The notes: generated by a model from the letters alone, not told the origin. Counted from the stretch's first letter, positions 52,918 through 62,727 are shown. The stretch is 64,000 nucleotides of DNA from Thomasclavelia spiroformis (GCA_016901755.1 JACJKV010000013.1:1-64000), one strand, 5' to 3'. A program made the numbers and translations.

Positions 52918-54579
52918 TTACATTTCTTCAGGTGCACTGACACCAATTAAATTTAATGCATTTTTTAAAGTAATTCTTGTTGCTTCAACCAAAGCCAAAC
53001 GCTGTTTTGAAAGTTCCATATTATTTTTATCAATCACATAACAGTCATTATAGAAACTATGGAACAGCTGCGCCAGTCTTTGAATATAGTTGGCAATCTT
53101 ATGTGGACTTCTTGATCTAGCACTGTCAATGATTTCATCTCTGAATTCATTGATATGTTTTAATAAATCGATTTCTTTATCATTGACCAGCAGTTCATAA
53201 TGATCAGCCATCGTTAATTCATGTTCTTTAGCCTGTTTAATAATCGAACACATTCTGGCATGAGCATACTGTGCATAGTAAACCGGATTTTCATTAGATT
53301 TTGATTTAGCCAGAGTTAAATCAAAATCATATGGCGTATTAGCCGCTTTAGCCGCAAAGAAATAACGTGTTGCATCAACTCCGATATCTTCGATCAGATC
53401 TTTGATCGTAATCGCATTTCCGGTACGTTTCGACATTTTGACAACTTCACCGTTTTCCATCATTCGAACCATCTGTAAAATATCGATATTCAGCTGATCA
53501 CTGTTATAGCCTAAAGCCTGGATCGCTGCTTTCATACGATTGATATAGCCATGATGATCGGCCCCTAACAGATCGACCAGATATTCATAACCACGGTCCA
53601 GTTTATTTAAATGATAGGCAATATCGGGTGTTAAATAAGTGTAGCTGCCATCAGATTTGATCAGTACACGGTCTTTATCATCACCAAATTCTGTCGATTT
53701 AAACCATAAAGCCCCTTCACTTTCATAAGTGTAGCCACCCGCTTTTAGTTTTTCAATAGTTGGTACCACTTTATTATTTTCATAAAGTGAGGTTTCTGAA
53801 AACCAGACATCAAATGATACTCTAAATTCCTTCAGGATATCCTTGATCTTCTGCAGTTCAAATTTAGTTCCTTCTTTTCTAAAGAAAGAAATCATTTCAT
53901 CTTCTGAAACATGAAGATATTTATCTCCCTGTTCCGCTTTTATTCTTAAAGCAATTTCTTTAATATCCTGACCATGATAACCATCTTCTGGCAAATCAAA
54001 ATCAAGACCAAAAGCTTCACGGTATCTTGCATACAACGATAAAGCCAGATTATAGATCTGATTTCCGGCATCGTTGATATAATATTCTCTAGTTACATCA
54101 TAACCAGCAGCTGACATGATCCTGCAGATACTGTCACCTACAGCCGCTCCTTTAGCATGACCCAAATGCAGATCACCAGTTGGATTGGCCGATACAAATT
54201 CTACATTATATCTGATTCCCTGCCCGGCATCACTTTTACCATAATCATCTTTTTCTTTTAATACTTCACCAATCACCGAAGCAATGATATCTTTTTTCAT
54301 GAACATATTAATAAATCCCGGTCCAGCAATTTCGATCGATTCAATATTTGCCTTATCCTTATCAACCACTGCAATTAACTGCTCTGCGATCATTCTAGGA
54401 TTTTTTCTTAACAATTTTGTCAGCTGCATAGCGATATTAGTTGAATAATCACCATGTGTCTTTTCTTTAGGAATTTCAATCGTAATCTTAGATTCATCAA
54501 AATCTTGTGCAAAACCACTGTTTACGATTGCTTCTTTAAACGCATTTTTCAATGCTAATTCTATCTTATTTACAGCCAT
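52918..54579 (-). CDS. argS: Arginyl-tRNA synthetase
   Basis: A 553-residue class I synthetase with the N-terminal Add1 domain, the HIGH-type motif SANPTGDLHLGHAKGAAVGD near residue 115 and KMSKRTGN near 345, followed by the C-terminal anticodon-binding DALR domain (NYIQRLAQLFHSFYNDC). The ATG at 54579 has AGGAGG six bases upstream; the frame extends 48 bases further without a site. Confidence 0.97.
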   Translation of the reverse strand: MAVNKIELALKNAFKEAIVNSGFAQDFDESKITIEIPKEKTHGDYSTNIAMQLTKLLRKNPRMIAEQLIAVVDKDKANIESIEIAGPGFINMFMKKDIIASVIGEVLKEKDDYGKSDAGQGIRYNVEFVSANPTGDLHLGHAKGAAVGDSICRIMSAAGYDVTREYYINDAGNQIYNLALSLYARYREAFGLDFDLPEDGYHGQDIKEIALRIKAEQGDKYLHVSEDEMISFFRKEGTKFELQKIKDILKEFRVSFDVWFSETSLYENNKVVPTIEKLKAGGYTYESEGALWFKSTEFGDDKDRVLIKSDGSYTYLTPDIAYHLNKLDRGYEYLVDLLGADHHGYINRMKAAIQALGYNSDQLNIDILQMVRMMENGEVVKMSKRTGNAITIKDLIEDIGVDATRYFFAAKAANTPYDFDLTLAKSKSNENPVYYAQYAHARMCSIIKQAKEHELTMADHYELLVNDKEIDLLKHINEFRDEIIDSARSRSPHKIANYIQRLAQLFHSFYNDCYVIDKNNMELSKQRLALVEATRITLKNALNLIGVSAPEEM

Positions 54580-54682
54580 ATACATCCTCCTTATCCTAAA
54601 GACATCTAATCGTTTATAAGTTACCATTTAGACTATATAAAGTCAATAATTTTCCACCTGAAACCAGGACAATGCCTCATTA

Positions 54683-56200
54683 TTACAGCAGTGGTGCAAT
54701 CACACGCAGCAATACTTCCAGAAAACCTTTAAACTTCTTTTTGACAACTTCTTCCAGCGTCATTTCGTGACTTTTCGCAAAGATATCCATAAAATCAGCT
54801 TTCATATCCTTTAAACAGGCACAATCATATAAATAAATACCATTTTCAAAATGCAGATAAAGACTGCGATAATCAAGATTGATCGTTCCTACCGTAGCAC
54901 AACGGTCATCCGCCAGGAAATTTTTCGCATGAATAAATCCTGGACTATATTCATATATATGTACCCCATGTTCGATCAGTACATGGTAATACGAACGGGT
55001 TACCTTGAATACAATTTTTTTATCAGGAATAGCAGGTGTTACAATTCTTACATCAACCCCACGGGCAGCAGCATTAATAAGCGCATTTTGCAGCAGGTCA
55101 TCTAAAATCAGATAAGGTGATGAAATATAAATGTAACGATGGGCCTGATTGATCATATTCAGATAAACAATTTCTCCTACCTGCTCACTGTCTAATGGTG
55201 AATCAGTATAGGCCACGACCAGACCATCTCTTTGATTGAATCCTGACTGTTGTGGAAAATAGCGATGATAATCTTCCGTAGTATTGTGCGTAGCGTTCCA
55301 AGACGCTAAAAACATCATTGTCAGGCTCCAGACAGCCTGTCCCTGCAGCATGATTCCCGAATCCTTCCAGTAACCAAACCTTTCTACTTTATTAATATAC
55401 TCATCAGCCAGATTAAACCCACCCGAAAAACCAATAACTCCATCAATAACCACGATTTTTTTATGATCACGATTATTCATTGCCAGGGAAATAACCGGTA
55501 CAAAAGGATTAAAAGCCACGCTTTGAATCCCGTATTTTTCCAGTTCCTGATAATATTTGCGGGGCAGTTTTGTCAGCGAACCAACATCATCATACATCAT
55601 TCTGACTTCGACCCCTTCCTTGGCCTTTTGTTTCAGTATCGTTAAAATTGTATCAAACATATACCCTTCTTCGACTATGAAAAATTCCATGAAAATATAT
55701 TTTCTGGCATTTTTCAAAGCTTTCAGCAGCGGTTCAAACGCTGCTTCACCCGAAGAAAAATATTGGATATTCTGTCCATAACAGGTCGTAAATCCCTGAT
55801 TTTTCAAATAAGTCAGCTGGCCTCGAATATCCTCATCAGGGATTTTGCTGATAAGATCATTGTTCAGACGATTAAGTTCGATCTGTTCATTTTGCTGATC
55901 AAAAGCACTGCGCAGTTTTTTAGCTGGCTTTTTATTCCCCAAAAATACATAGAGTATACCTCCAACAAAAGGGAAAAAGAAAATCAGCACGATCCAAATG
56001 ATCTTATAGCTGCTGGCCTCTTCTTTTGCCACCAGAAAAATGACGACCGCAATGCTCGTTAAACGAAACAGCCATTTTAAGATCACTGAAGACTTCAGAT
56101 AAAAATATGCTAAAGATACCAGCAGTAACTGTAAAGCAATTAAAATCGCTGAAGCCAGCAGTTTATTCATCAGTAATTTTTTTGATTCTGCAACATTCAT
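54683..56200 (-). CDS. cls: Cardiolipin synthase
   Basis: A 505-residue phospholipase D-superfamily enzyme joining phosphatidylglycerols into cardiolipin. Two N-terminal membrane helices (about 15-65) precede two HKD motifs: DHKKIVVIDG near residue 240 and FIHAKNFLADD near 425. Its start is preceded by GAGGAAA and it overlaps the ywiB-like gene by four bases. It lies between that gene and argS. Confidence 0.95.
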   Translation of the reverse strand: MNVAESKKLLMNKLLASAILIALQLLLVSLAYFYLKSSVILKWLFRLTSIAVVIFLVAKEEASSYKIIWIVLIFFFPFVGGILYVFLGNKKPAKKLRSAFDQQNEQIELNRLNNDLISKIPDEDIRGQLTYLKNQGFTTCYGQNIQYFSSGEAAFEPLLKALKNARKYIFMEFFIVEEGYMFDTILTILKQKAKEGVEVRMMYDDVGSLTKLPRKYYQELEKYGIQSVAFNPFVPVISLAMNNRDHKKIVVIDGVIGFSGGFNLADEYINKVERFGYWKDSGIMLQGQAVWSLTMMFLASWNATHNTTEDYHRYFPQQSGFNQRDGLVVAYTDSPLDSEQVGEIVYLNMINQAHRYIYISSPYLILDDLLQNALINAAARGVDVRIVTPAIPDKKIVFKVTRSYYHVLIEHGVHIYEYSPGFIHAKNFLADDRCATVGTINLDYRSLYLHFENGIYLYDCACLKDMKADFMDIFAKSHEMTLEEVVKKKFKGFLEVLLRVIAPLL

Positions 56201-56577
56201 GATATTTCCTCATAACGAATCAGTAGATATACCTCACTGATTATTTCACTTTCATCACTTAATACATATTTCATTTGAATATTACGATCATGGTGCAGAC
56301 TGACCAGTTCACCATACAGTTCGATCATACCATAAGGTGTGGCATAATGATTGAACAGACGTCGATGGTAAGACAGAGACAGGAGCGAAGGACCATGGAC
56401 CAGCGTAACATCCTGCCCACGAATCGTGATTTCTATTTTCTGATCATCATGATAAAAAGAAAGCTGTTCTTTTTTTTCATCTTTCAGGTACGTTCCTTTA
56501 GCCTGATATTGAACAGTTTCATGATGGTCTTTATATTTAAAAATACTTTTATATTGAAGCTGTACTGTTTTTTTCAT
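56197..56577 (-). CDS. DUF1934 (YwiB-like) protein
   Basis: A 126-residue protein of the DUF1934 family, a small calycin-like beta-barrel, with SIFKYKDHHETVQYQAKGTY and the family's closing MKYVLSDESEIISEVYLLIRYEE. The function is unknown. In Bacillus its homologue ywiB also precedes argS-rpoE. The ATG at 56577 follows GGTGAT. It is co-translated with cls. Confidence 0.85.
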   Translation of the reverse strand: MKKTVQLQYKSIFKYKDHHETVQYQAKGTYLKDEKKEQLSFYHDDQKIEITIRGQDVTLVHGPSLLSLSYHRRLFNHYATPYGMIELYGELVSLHHDRNIQMKYVLSDESEIISEVYLLIRYEEIS

Positions 56578-56631
56578 TTTATCACCGTGCATATTATAAC
56601 ATAAATTGGTAAGAATGATATTGGTGATTAT

Positions 56632-58524
56632 ATGAAGAAAACGGTTAAAATTATTCTTGCAGCATCAATTTTTACAGCCACTTCTATTTTACTGCTTTAT
56701 CTGATTGCCTTTTTCATCGGTAAACCCGATCTTAACTCAGATCGTTACTTAAAGCTTTATGATGATCAGAATGAAATATTCTACCAGAGCATCAACAACT
56801 ACAGTGGTCAGTATGTCAGTTTAAATGATGTCAGTCATTACTTTCAGGAAGCCATCGTTGCTATTGAAGATCAGCGATTTTACGAACACCATGGTTTCGA
56901 TATCATCGGTATTGCCCGTGCTGTCAAAACCAATATCACCCGTCAGAAAAATGCACAAGGAGCCAGCACCATTACCCAACAGTACGCCCGTTTACTTTAT
57001 CTGACGAATGAAAAAACGTGGTCACGAAAAATCAAAGAAGCCTTCTATACCATGCAGCTGGAATCTCACCTTTCCAAGAAAGAAATTCTCGAAGGATATG
57101 TCAACAATGTCTATTTTGGTCATGGAATTTATGGTATCGAAAATGCTTCGCAGTATTTTTTTAATAAATCGGCCAGAACACTTACCCTTAATGAAGCCAG
57201 CATGCTGGCAGGAGTCGTCAATGGGCCTCAGTACTACTCCCCGCTGATTGATGAAACAAATGCCAAAAAAAGACAGCTGCTGGTATTAAATGCCATGCTG
57301 GAAAATGGCTATATTACTAAAAAGCAGCTCAATACTGTCAAAAAAGAAAAACTGATACTGTCTGTTAATCATGAAATTCAGGAAAATATGTCTTCCTTTT
57401 ACTATAAAGATACAGTTATCGATGAACTGGAAAGTCTTGGCTACTATAACAACCAGTATTTAAATAAGGGTCTCAATGTTTACACAACCTATCACTCAGA
57501 ATATCAGGATGTCCTGAATCAAAGCATCAAAGACAAAGCTATGACTTCCAAGCTGCAGTGTGCTTTTGTCGTTGTCGATCCTCAAACCAGTTCCCTGCAG
57601 GCTTTAGTCGGTGGCATGGATTACAGCACTTCTCAGTTTAACCGCGCAACCAAAGCAACCAGACAGATTGGCAGTACCGTCAAGCCACTGCTTTATTATC
57701 TGGCGCTGGAAAACGGCTTTGATGCTACAACGCAATTCATGTGTGAACCAACCACCTTTCAGCTCGACGACAACACATCGTATGCACCCCAGAACTTTCA
57801 CAATAAATATGCCTATAAAAATATTACTTTGGCCCAGGCCATTGCCGTCAGTGATAATATTTACGCCATGAAAACCCATCTCTTCCTGGGCACCGAACAT
57901 CTTTATCATTTTTTAAAACAGTATGATATAGACTGTAAAAACAATGCTTCCCTGGCTCTGGGAACCGTCAATTCCAATATTTATGAACTGGCCAATATTT
58001 ATACCAATATCGCTGCCAAAGGAAGCTACCAGCAAATCTATACGATCGAACGAATCGAAGACGATGAAGGCAACACGCTCTATCTCCATGAAGACCAAAG
58101 ACGTCAGACCCTTAGTCAAGACAGCTGTCTGGAACTGTCACAGCTGCTCACCGGTACCTTTGACAGTCAGTTTTCCACCTATCTTTCTGCCACCATGGCA
58201 TCGTATGACCCAGAATTTACAGTTGCCTGTAAAACCGGCAGTACCGACTATGATAATCTGATCGTCGCCTACGCTCCTGAAGTTCTCATTGCCGGCTGGA
58301 CCGGTTATGATGATAATACCCCTATGGAAAATAGCGAAGAAAAAAGTTTTGCGAAAGAAATAGCCATGTCCTTTTTACAGTATCGCAACGAAAAAAAAGC
58401 TTTGACCTGGTATCAGCCGACGCGAGAGCTGATTGCTATAGCAATCAATCCCTTAACCGGACAAAACGATGAAAATGGTACGGTTTACTGGTTCAAAAAA
58501 GAAGATTATCACGTGACAGCTTGA
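56632..58524 (+). CDS. Class A penicillin-binding protein (transglycosylase-transpeptidase)
   Basis: A 630-residue bifunctional peptidoglycan synthase. An N-terminal membrane anchor (residues 6-28) is followed by the GT51 domain, with catalytic Glu79 in IEDQRFYEHHG and STITQQYAR near 112, and the transpeptidase domain with S348-TV-K351, SDN (407-409) and KTGS near 535. All motifs are intact. It resembles PBP1A/PBP4-type enzymes, and GGTGATTAT precedes the start. No long C-terminal tail is present. Confidence 0.95.
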   Translation: MKKTVKIILAASIFTATSILLLYLIAFFIGKPDLNSDRYLKLYDDQNEIFYQSINNYSGQYVSLNDVSHYFQEAIVAIEDQRFYEHHGFDIIGIARAVKTNITRQKNAQGASTITQQYARLLYLTNEKTWSRKIKEAFYTMQLESHLSKKEILEGYVNNVYFGHGIYGIENASQYFFNKSARTLTLNEASMLAGVVNGPQYYSPLIDETNAKKRQLLVLNAMLENGYITKKQLNTVKKEKLILSVNHEIQENMSSFYYKDTVIDELESLGYYNNQYLNKGLNVYTTYHSEYQDVLNQSIKDKAMTSKLQCAFVVVDPQTSSLQALVGGMDYSTSQFNRATKATRQIGSTVKPLLYYLALENGFDATTQFMCEPTTFQLDDNTSYAPQNFHNKYAYKNITLAQAIAVSDNIYAMKTHLFLGTEHLYHFLKQYDIDCKNNASLALGTVNSNIYELANIYTNIAAKGSYQQIYTIERIEDDEGNTLYLHEDQRRQTLSQDSCLELSQLLTGTFDSQFSTYLSATMASYDPEFTVACKTGSTDYDNLIVAYAPEVLIAGWTGYDDNTPMENSEEKSFAKEIAMSFLQYRNEKKALTWYQPTRELIAIAINPLTGQNDENGTVYWFKKEDYHVTA

Positions 58525-58566
58525 TTAATAAAACAATATAGCTTATGATATTACCGGGTGATAAAA

Positions 58567-58998
58567 ATGTTAAAAAATTCTTTTTGGGGAATTATGAAAA
58601 AAGCTGAATGGGAACATGAAGACAGTCATCAGATCATGATGCCGGTCATTGAATTTTTATCAATGCATAATGATAAATACATTTTTGCTTTTCATGATGT
58701 CATGTCTGAACTGCTTTATAATCTTGACCGTCAGTCTATTGCTCAGCCAATGATCGACGATGGCAGCTATAATGATGATGCTTTTCTTTATCAGCGCTGC
58801 TATGCACTGACTGGCAGCAATAAGATTTATCATGATATCATTCATGGTATCAGAGAACTCAATAGTGACTGTCAGTTCAAGCCTTTGCTCAACGTTCCAC
58901 GTCAGGCATGGTCTAAACGTAATAAAAAATCTATCATGGACTATCCGCATACACCAAAATACGAAATCAAGTCTAAAAGCAATAAGAAATACTGGTAA
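58567..58998 (+). CDS. DUF4240-like protein
   Basis: A 143-residue protein resembling DUF4240: it opens with an FWGIMKKAE helix and has YNDDAFLYQRCYALTGS in the middle, ending in a very basic tail with a run of Lys/Arg. No catalytic motif or membrane segment was recognised. The ATG at 58567 follows GGTGAT; the frame could begin three codons earlier at GTG. It lies just after the penicillin-binding protein gene. Confidence 0.65.
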   Translation: MLKNSFWGIMKKAEWEHEDSHQIMMPVIEFLSMHNDKYIFAFHDVMSELLYNLDRQSIAQPMIDDGSYNDDAFLYQRCYALTGSNKIYHDIIHGIRELNSDCQFKPLLNVPRQAWSKRNKKSIMDYPHTPKYEIKSKSNKKYW

Positions 58999-59030
58999 AA
59001 GAAGCAAAAATATTCTTGCTTCTTTTTATT
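58997..59030 (+). terminator. Terminator after the DUF4240 gene
   Basis: AAAAGAAGCAA and TTGCTTCTTTTT pair around AAATATTC and are followed by ATTTTG. Confidence 0.85.
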
Positions 59031-59084
59031 TTGTCTGTATTTAAATTATTATATAATATTGTTAAGAAAGCGAGGCGTTATACA

Positions 59085-59477
59085 ATGAATGAAGTTTACG
59101 AATTTTTAAAACAGGCCAACACCTATTTTCTAGCTACCAATGACCAGGGACAGCCGCGAAATCGACCATTTGGTACCATAGATCTTTATCAGGATAAATT
59201 ATATATCCAAACCGGTCTTTCCAAAGACTGTGCTAAACAGATGTTAGCAGATCCTCGTATCGAAATTTGCGCTATGGTCAATGATCGCTGGATTCGTATC
59301 CAGGCTAAAGCCTGTCTCGATGATAATATCGAAGCTCAAAAACATATGCTGGAACAGTACCCATCTTTACAGGCTATGTACCAGCCAGGCGATGGTAATA
59401 CCGCTGTTTTTTATCTTCAGGATGTAACAGCTTCAATCTGTTCATTTACTGAAGCACCAAAAGTGATTACATTTTAA
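59085..59477 (+). CDS. Pyridoxamine 5'-phosphate oxidase-like flavoprotein
   Basis: A 130-residue split beta-barrel protein of the PNPOx-like family (FMN or F420/heme binding). The opening NEVYEFLKQANTYFLATNDQGQPRNRPFG and the later DPRIEICAMVNDRWIRIQ are typical of this general-stress-type flavoprotein family. The ATG at 59085 has GAGG upstream; the longer frame is not translated. The partner substrate is unknown; it is monocistronic. Confidence 0.85.
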   Translation: MNEVYEFLKQANTYFLATNDQGQPRNRPFGTIDLYQDKLYIQTGLSKDCAKQMLADPRIEICAMVNDRWIRIQAKACLDDNIEAQKHMLEQYPSLQAMYQPGDGNTAVFYLQDVTASICSFTEAPKVITF

Positions 59478-59510
59478 AAATGGAAAAGGCTCAAACCTTT
59501 TCCATTTTTA
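59476..59510. terminator. Terminator between the flavoprotein gene and the feo operon
   Basis: AAAAATGGAAAAGG and CCTTTTCCATTTTT pair around CTCAAA, usable from either side. Confidence 0.88.
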
Positions 59511-59844
59511 TGACCTGATATCCAGTTTTTTCAATAATATTTTTTAATTCTTCGTCATCAATCTTTAAATCAGAAACAACGATGAGGTGGTGAAAGGTTA
59601 TTTTCTGACAGGCGAGATGTTTAGTCGCGTTAATAGCATTCCTGATTTTAGCCTGACAGTTTTGACAATGAATACCCGCAATCTCAATTTGACGCCGATC
59701 CGTTATTTGCGGCAAACATTTTTCTGGCACTTTATCCTGTGTGTTGCCACAACAGCCTCCCACTCCATGAAAATGCTGGCGAGAATGGTAAATAGCAACT
59801 ACAACCATGATGATCAGTACCAGCAAAACTATAATTGTACCCAT
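59491..59844 (-). CDS. Membrane-anchored heavy-metal-associated (HMA) domain protein
   Basis: A 117-residue protein with an N-terminal membrane helix (2-18), a His/Cys-rich linker (HSRQHFH, GGCCG) and a C-terminal HMA domain carrying the metal motif GIHCQNCQAKI. HMA domains bind Cu+, Zn2+ or similar; its place as the last gene of the feo operon hints at metal handling at the membrane. The N-terminal part resembles the Cys-rich FeoB-associated proteins, as though that family had been fused to an HMA domain. The start overlaps the preceding gene by one base. Confidence 0.8.
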   Translation of the reverse strand: MGTIIVLLVLIIMVVVAIYHSRQHFHGVGGCCGNTQDKVPEKCLPQITDRRQIEIAGIHCQNCQAKIRNAINATKHLACQKITFHHLIVVSDLKIDDEELKNIIEKTGYQVIKMEKV

Positions 59845-60044
59845 TATGATCTCCCTGAATTTTGCATGTTATCTTTTTTATATTCTTCAAATAAAGGTTT
59901 ATGACATAGTGACTGACTGCCACACGCTCCACAGCTGCCCCCACAGGATGATTTACCTTTCTTTTTATCATTCTTTATTGAACGAATTGCTAAAAAAGAA
60001 ACAGCTAATAAAATCACAAATACAATTAACGTTGACAGATTCAT
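59844..60044 (-). CDS. FeoB-associated Cys-rich membrane protein
   Basis: A 66-residue protein with one membrane helix (4-21) and a Cys/Gly-rich segment CGGSCGACGSQSLC, the pattern of the FeoB-associated Cys-rich family. It probably aids iron transfer or FeoB assembly, but its function is unproven. The ATG at 60044 follows AGGAGG; an in-frame GTG three codons earlier is less likely. It lies just downstream of feoB. Confidence 0.85.
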   Translation of the reverse strand: MNLSTLIVFVILLAVSFLAIRSIKNDKKKGKSSCGGSCGACGSQSLCHKPLFEEYKKDNMQNSGRS

Positions 60045-60056
60045 CACTGTCACCTC

Positions 60057-62183
60057 CTATTCACCCTGAAAATTCATTGACAGTTCTGCTTCTTTTTTTA
60101 CCGGTCTAAACAGTAAATAAAGCAACAATGCCATCACTGCCAAAGCCATGATCGTTTCCCAGCTAAAAATACCATATAACACCAGATTTCCCAGCTGATT
60201 GATGATCAATGCAATGGCATAAGCAAATATACACTGATATGATATCGCAAAAACCGTCCATTTCCAATTATTCATTTCTCTTTTTATAGCTCCAATCGCT
60301 GCAAAACATGGTGCACATAATAAGTTGAAAGCTAAAAACGAATAAGCTGATACAGCCGTAAAACTTAAGGCCAGAGTTCCCCAGATTTCTACACCATCTT
60401 CTGCCACTTCACCAAAGCCATATAACTGACCAAAGGTTGCCACCACGTTTTCTTTAGCAATCAGTCCTGTAACTGTAGCCACTGCCGCTTCCCAGCGACC
60501 CCAGCCAAGTGGCGCAAATATCCAGGCAAACAACTGTCCCAGCGATGCCAGTAAACTATGATTCAATTCTTCGACCATGCCAAATGAACCATTTTCGAAT
60601 CCATAGCTTTGTAAAAACCATAAAACAATTGTTGAAAGTAAAATGATCGTTCCTGCTTTTTTGATAAATGACCATCCTCTTTCCCACATACTTCTTAATA
60701 CATTGATCAGTACCGGTAAATGATAGGCTGGCATTTCCATCACAAATGGTGCAGGATCTCCAACAAACAGCTTTGTTTTCTTTAAAATGATTCCCGACAT
60801 TACGATCGCAGCCATACCTAAAAAATAAGCTGAAGGACTCACCCATGAAGCCCCCTTAAAAACAGCTCCCGCAATTAAAGCAATGATTGGCAATTTAGCA
60901 CCACAAGGAATAAATGTTGTTGTCATGATCGTCATCTTACGATCGCGATCACTTTCTATCGTACGACAGGCCATGACCCCAGGAATTCCACATCCTGTTC
61001 CAATTAACATGGGGATAAACGATTTTCCTGATAACCCAAATTTTCTGAAAATTCGATCCATGATAAAAGCCACTCTAGCCATGTAGCCACAATCTTCCAG
61101 AATTGCTAAAAAGAAGAATAAAACAAACATCTGTGGTACAAAACCTAATACCGCTCCTACTCCCGCTACGATACCATCGAGAATTAACGCCGACAGCCAG
61201 CTGGCACAGTTAATTGATGTTAAAAAACCACTAATAACAGGTGGAATGATCTCTCCAAATAAGACATCATTGGTCCAGTCGGTGACGATCGTTCCTACGG
61301 TCGTCACTGATACATAATAAACAAACCACATGATCAAGGCAAAGATCGGTAAAGCTAAAATACGATGAGTAACGATTTTATCGATCTTATCCGATATTGT
61401 CAGCGCATCCTGACAGGCTTTGTGTAAACAGCCTTGAATGATCTTAGAAATATACGTATAACGCTGATCGGTAATGATTGATTCACTGTCATCATCAAAA
61501 TAGCTTTCAGCTTCACTTATTATCTTTTCACAGTTTTCAATTTCCAGAGTTTCTAATATTTTTTCATCTCTTTCAAAAACCTTCACAGCATAAAACAGTT
61601 TTTTATTGGCACTGATATTTTGTGGCAGACGAGCCATGATTTTAGTTAATACGTCATTGACTGAATGATCATATACATTGGTGACCTTAAATTCTGTTTT
61701 CGCCGCCTGCTTTACCGCAGCCATCAGTTCACTGATTCCCATTCCTTTTAATGCTGAAATTTCAATAACTGGAACCTGTAAATTGGCTGATAACTGCTGA
61801 CAGTTAATGCTGTCTCCTCTTTTTTTAAGAACATCTGCCATATTCACAGCAACAACTACTGGTATTCCTAATTCTAACAGTTGTGTTGTCAGATAAAGAT
61901 TTCTTTCTAGATTACAGCCATCAACTATATTTAAAATGACATCTACATCTTCATTAAGTAAAAATGTTCGAGAAACAACTTCTTCTAATGTATAAGGCGA
62001 TAATGAATAAATCCCAGGTAAATCTGTTATTTTTATTGCTTTATCTTTTCTGTAAGTTCCGGTTTTTTTCTCAACAGTAACTCCCGGCCAGTTACCTACA
62101 AACTGGGTCGCCCCGGTTAAACTATTAAATAAAGTCGTTTTTCCACTATTAGGATTTCCTGCTAATGCTACCTGTATGCTCAT
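60057..62183 (-). CDS. feoB: Ferrous iron transport protein B
   Basis: A 708-residue iron permease. The N-terminal G-domain has GNPNSGKTT (residues 9-17), the PGVTVEKK switch, DLPG and NMAD; then come the helical GDI domain and a C-terminal membrane domain with Cys/Gly gating-type motifs (LIGTGCGIPGVMACRT). It imports Fe2+. GGAGGAG precedes the ATG at 62183; the open frame extends 21 bases further. It is co-transcribed with two feoA genes. Confidence 0.98.
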   Translation of the reverse strand: MSIQVALAGNPNSGKTTLFNSLTGATQFVGNWPGVTVEKKTGTYRKDKAIKITDLPGIYSLSPYTLEEVVSRTFLLNEDVDVILNIVDGCNLERNLYLTTQLLELGIPVVVAVNMADVLKKRGDSINCQQLSANLQVPVIEISALKGMGISELMAAVKQAAKTEFKVTNVYDHSVNDVLTKIMARLPQNISANKKLFYAVKVFERDEKILETLEIENCEKIISEAESYFDDDSESIITDQRYTYISKIIQGCLHKACQDALTISDKIDKIVTHRILALPIFALIMWFVYYVSVTTVGTIVTDWTNDVLFGEIIPPVISGFLTSINCASWLSALILDGIVAGVGAVLGFVPQMFVLFFFLAILEDCGYMARVAFIMDRIFRKFGLSGKSFIPMLIGTGCGIPGVMACRTIESDRDRKMTIMTTTFIPCGAKLPIIALIAGAVFKGASWVSPSAYFLGMAAIVMSGIILKKTKLFVGDPAPFVMEMPAYHLPVLINVLRSMWERGWSFIKKAGTIILLSTIVLWFLQSYGFENGSFGMVEELNHSLLASLGQLFAWIFAPLGWGRWEAAVATVTGLIAKENVVATFGQLYGFGEVAEDGVEIWGTLALSFTAVSAYSFLAFNLLCAPCFAAIGAIKREMNNWKWTVFAISYQCIFAYAIALIINQLGNLVLYGIFSWETIMALAVMALLLYLLFRPVKKEAELSMNFQGE

Positions 62184-62226
62184 CTTTCTCCTCCTTGTTA
62201 TCATACGCTAACTCTTGATCGTAAAT

Positions 62227-62454
62227 TTAAGCTGGCGCAGCAACTTCAATCATTTTCGCATCTTCTTTTCTTAATGACAGTTCATAACCCCTTACCGTCA
62301 CTTCAACAGGGTCACCTAAAGGTGCCACTTTACGAACATAGACTGTCACCCCTTTAGTTATTCCCATATCCATGATACGACGTTTGACTGCTCCTTTTCC
62401 TGTTACTTTGACCACTGTCACTTTATTTCCTACTTTTACCTCTTTTAATGTCAT
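62227..62454 (-). CDS. feoA: Ferrous iron transport protein A (second copy)
   Basis: A 75-residue SH3-like FeoA protein (TLKEVKVGNKVTVVKVTGKG...MGITKGVTVYVRKVAPLGDPVEVTVRGYELSLR). It is a cytoplasmic accessory of FeoB. GGAG precedes the start. It lies 12 bases after the other feoA and 43 bases before feoB. Confidence 0.93.
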   Translation of the reverse strand: MTLKEVKVGNKVTVVKVTGKGAVKRRIMDMGITKGVTVYVRKVAPLGDPVEVTVRGYELSLRKEDAKMIEVAAPA

Positions 62455-62466
62455 AATGGCTCCTTT

Positions 62467-62679
62467 CTAAATCATGATTTTTTTTGCCAGTTCCGCATTC
62501 AAGGCTATTCTTGTTTCTTTAATACTGACCACCAGATTATCCCTGACTTTGTGCAAAACAATTATTTCGGCTCCAGGAACAAATCCCAGATTCTGTAAAT
62601 GGTGTCTGATTTCATCATTGCCACCTATTTTCCTGATCGTATTTTTACTTTCGATCGGTGCTAACGTTAAAGGCATCAT
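62467..62679 (-). CDS. feoA: Ferrous iron transport protein A (first copy)
   Basis: A 70-residue FeoA-type SH3 domain protein (GGNDEIRHHLQNLGFVPGAEIIVLHKVRDNLVVSIKETRIALN). The two copies differ clearly, so they are not a recent duplication. The ATG at 62679 follows GGAGGG; an upstream GTG is also in frame. It is the first gene of the iron operon. Confidence 0.9.
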   Translation of the reverse strand: MMPLTLAPIESKNTIRKIGGNDEIRHHLQNLGFVPGAEIIVLHKVRDNLVVSIKETRIALNAELAKKIMI

Positions 62680-62696
62680 ATTCACCCTCCTATGAA

Positions 62697-62710
62697 TTAG
62701 CTTAAGCTAA
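62697..62710. promoter_or_regulatory. Perfect palindrome in the feo leader
   Basis: TTAGCTTAAGCTAA is fully self-complementary and lies about 20 bases before the first feoA start, downstream of the promoter. It resembles a half of DtxR/IdeR-type operators and may be a second site for the divergent regulator. Confidence 0.5.
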
Positions 62711-62727
62711 CTACGACTTAAAAAGAA

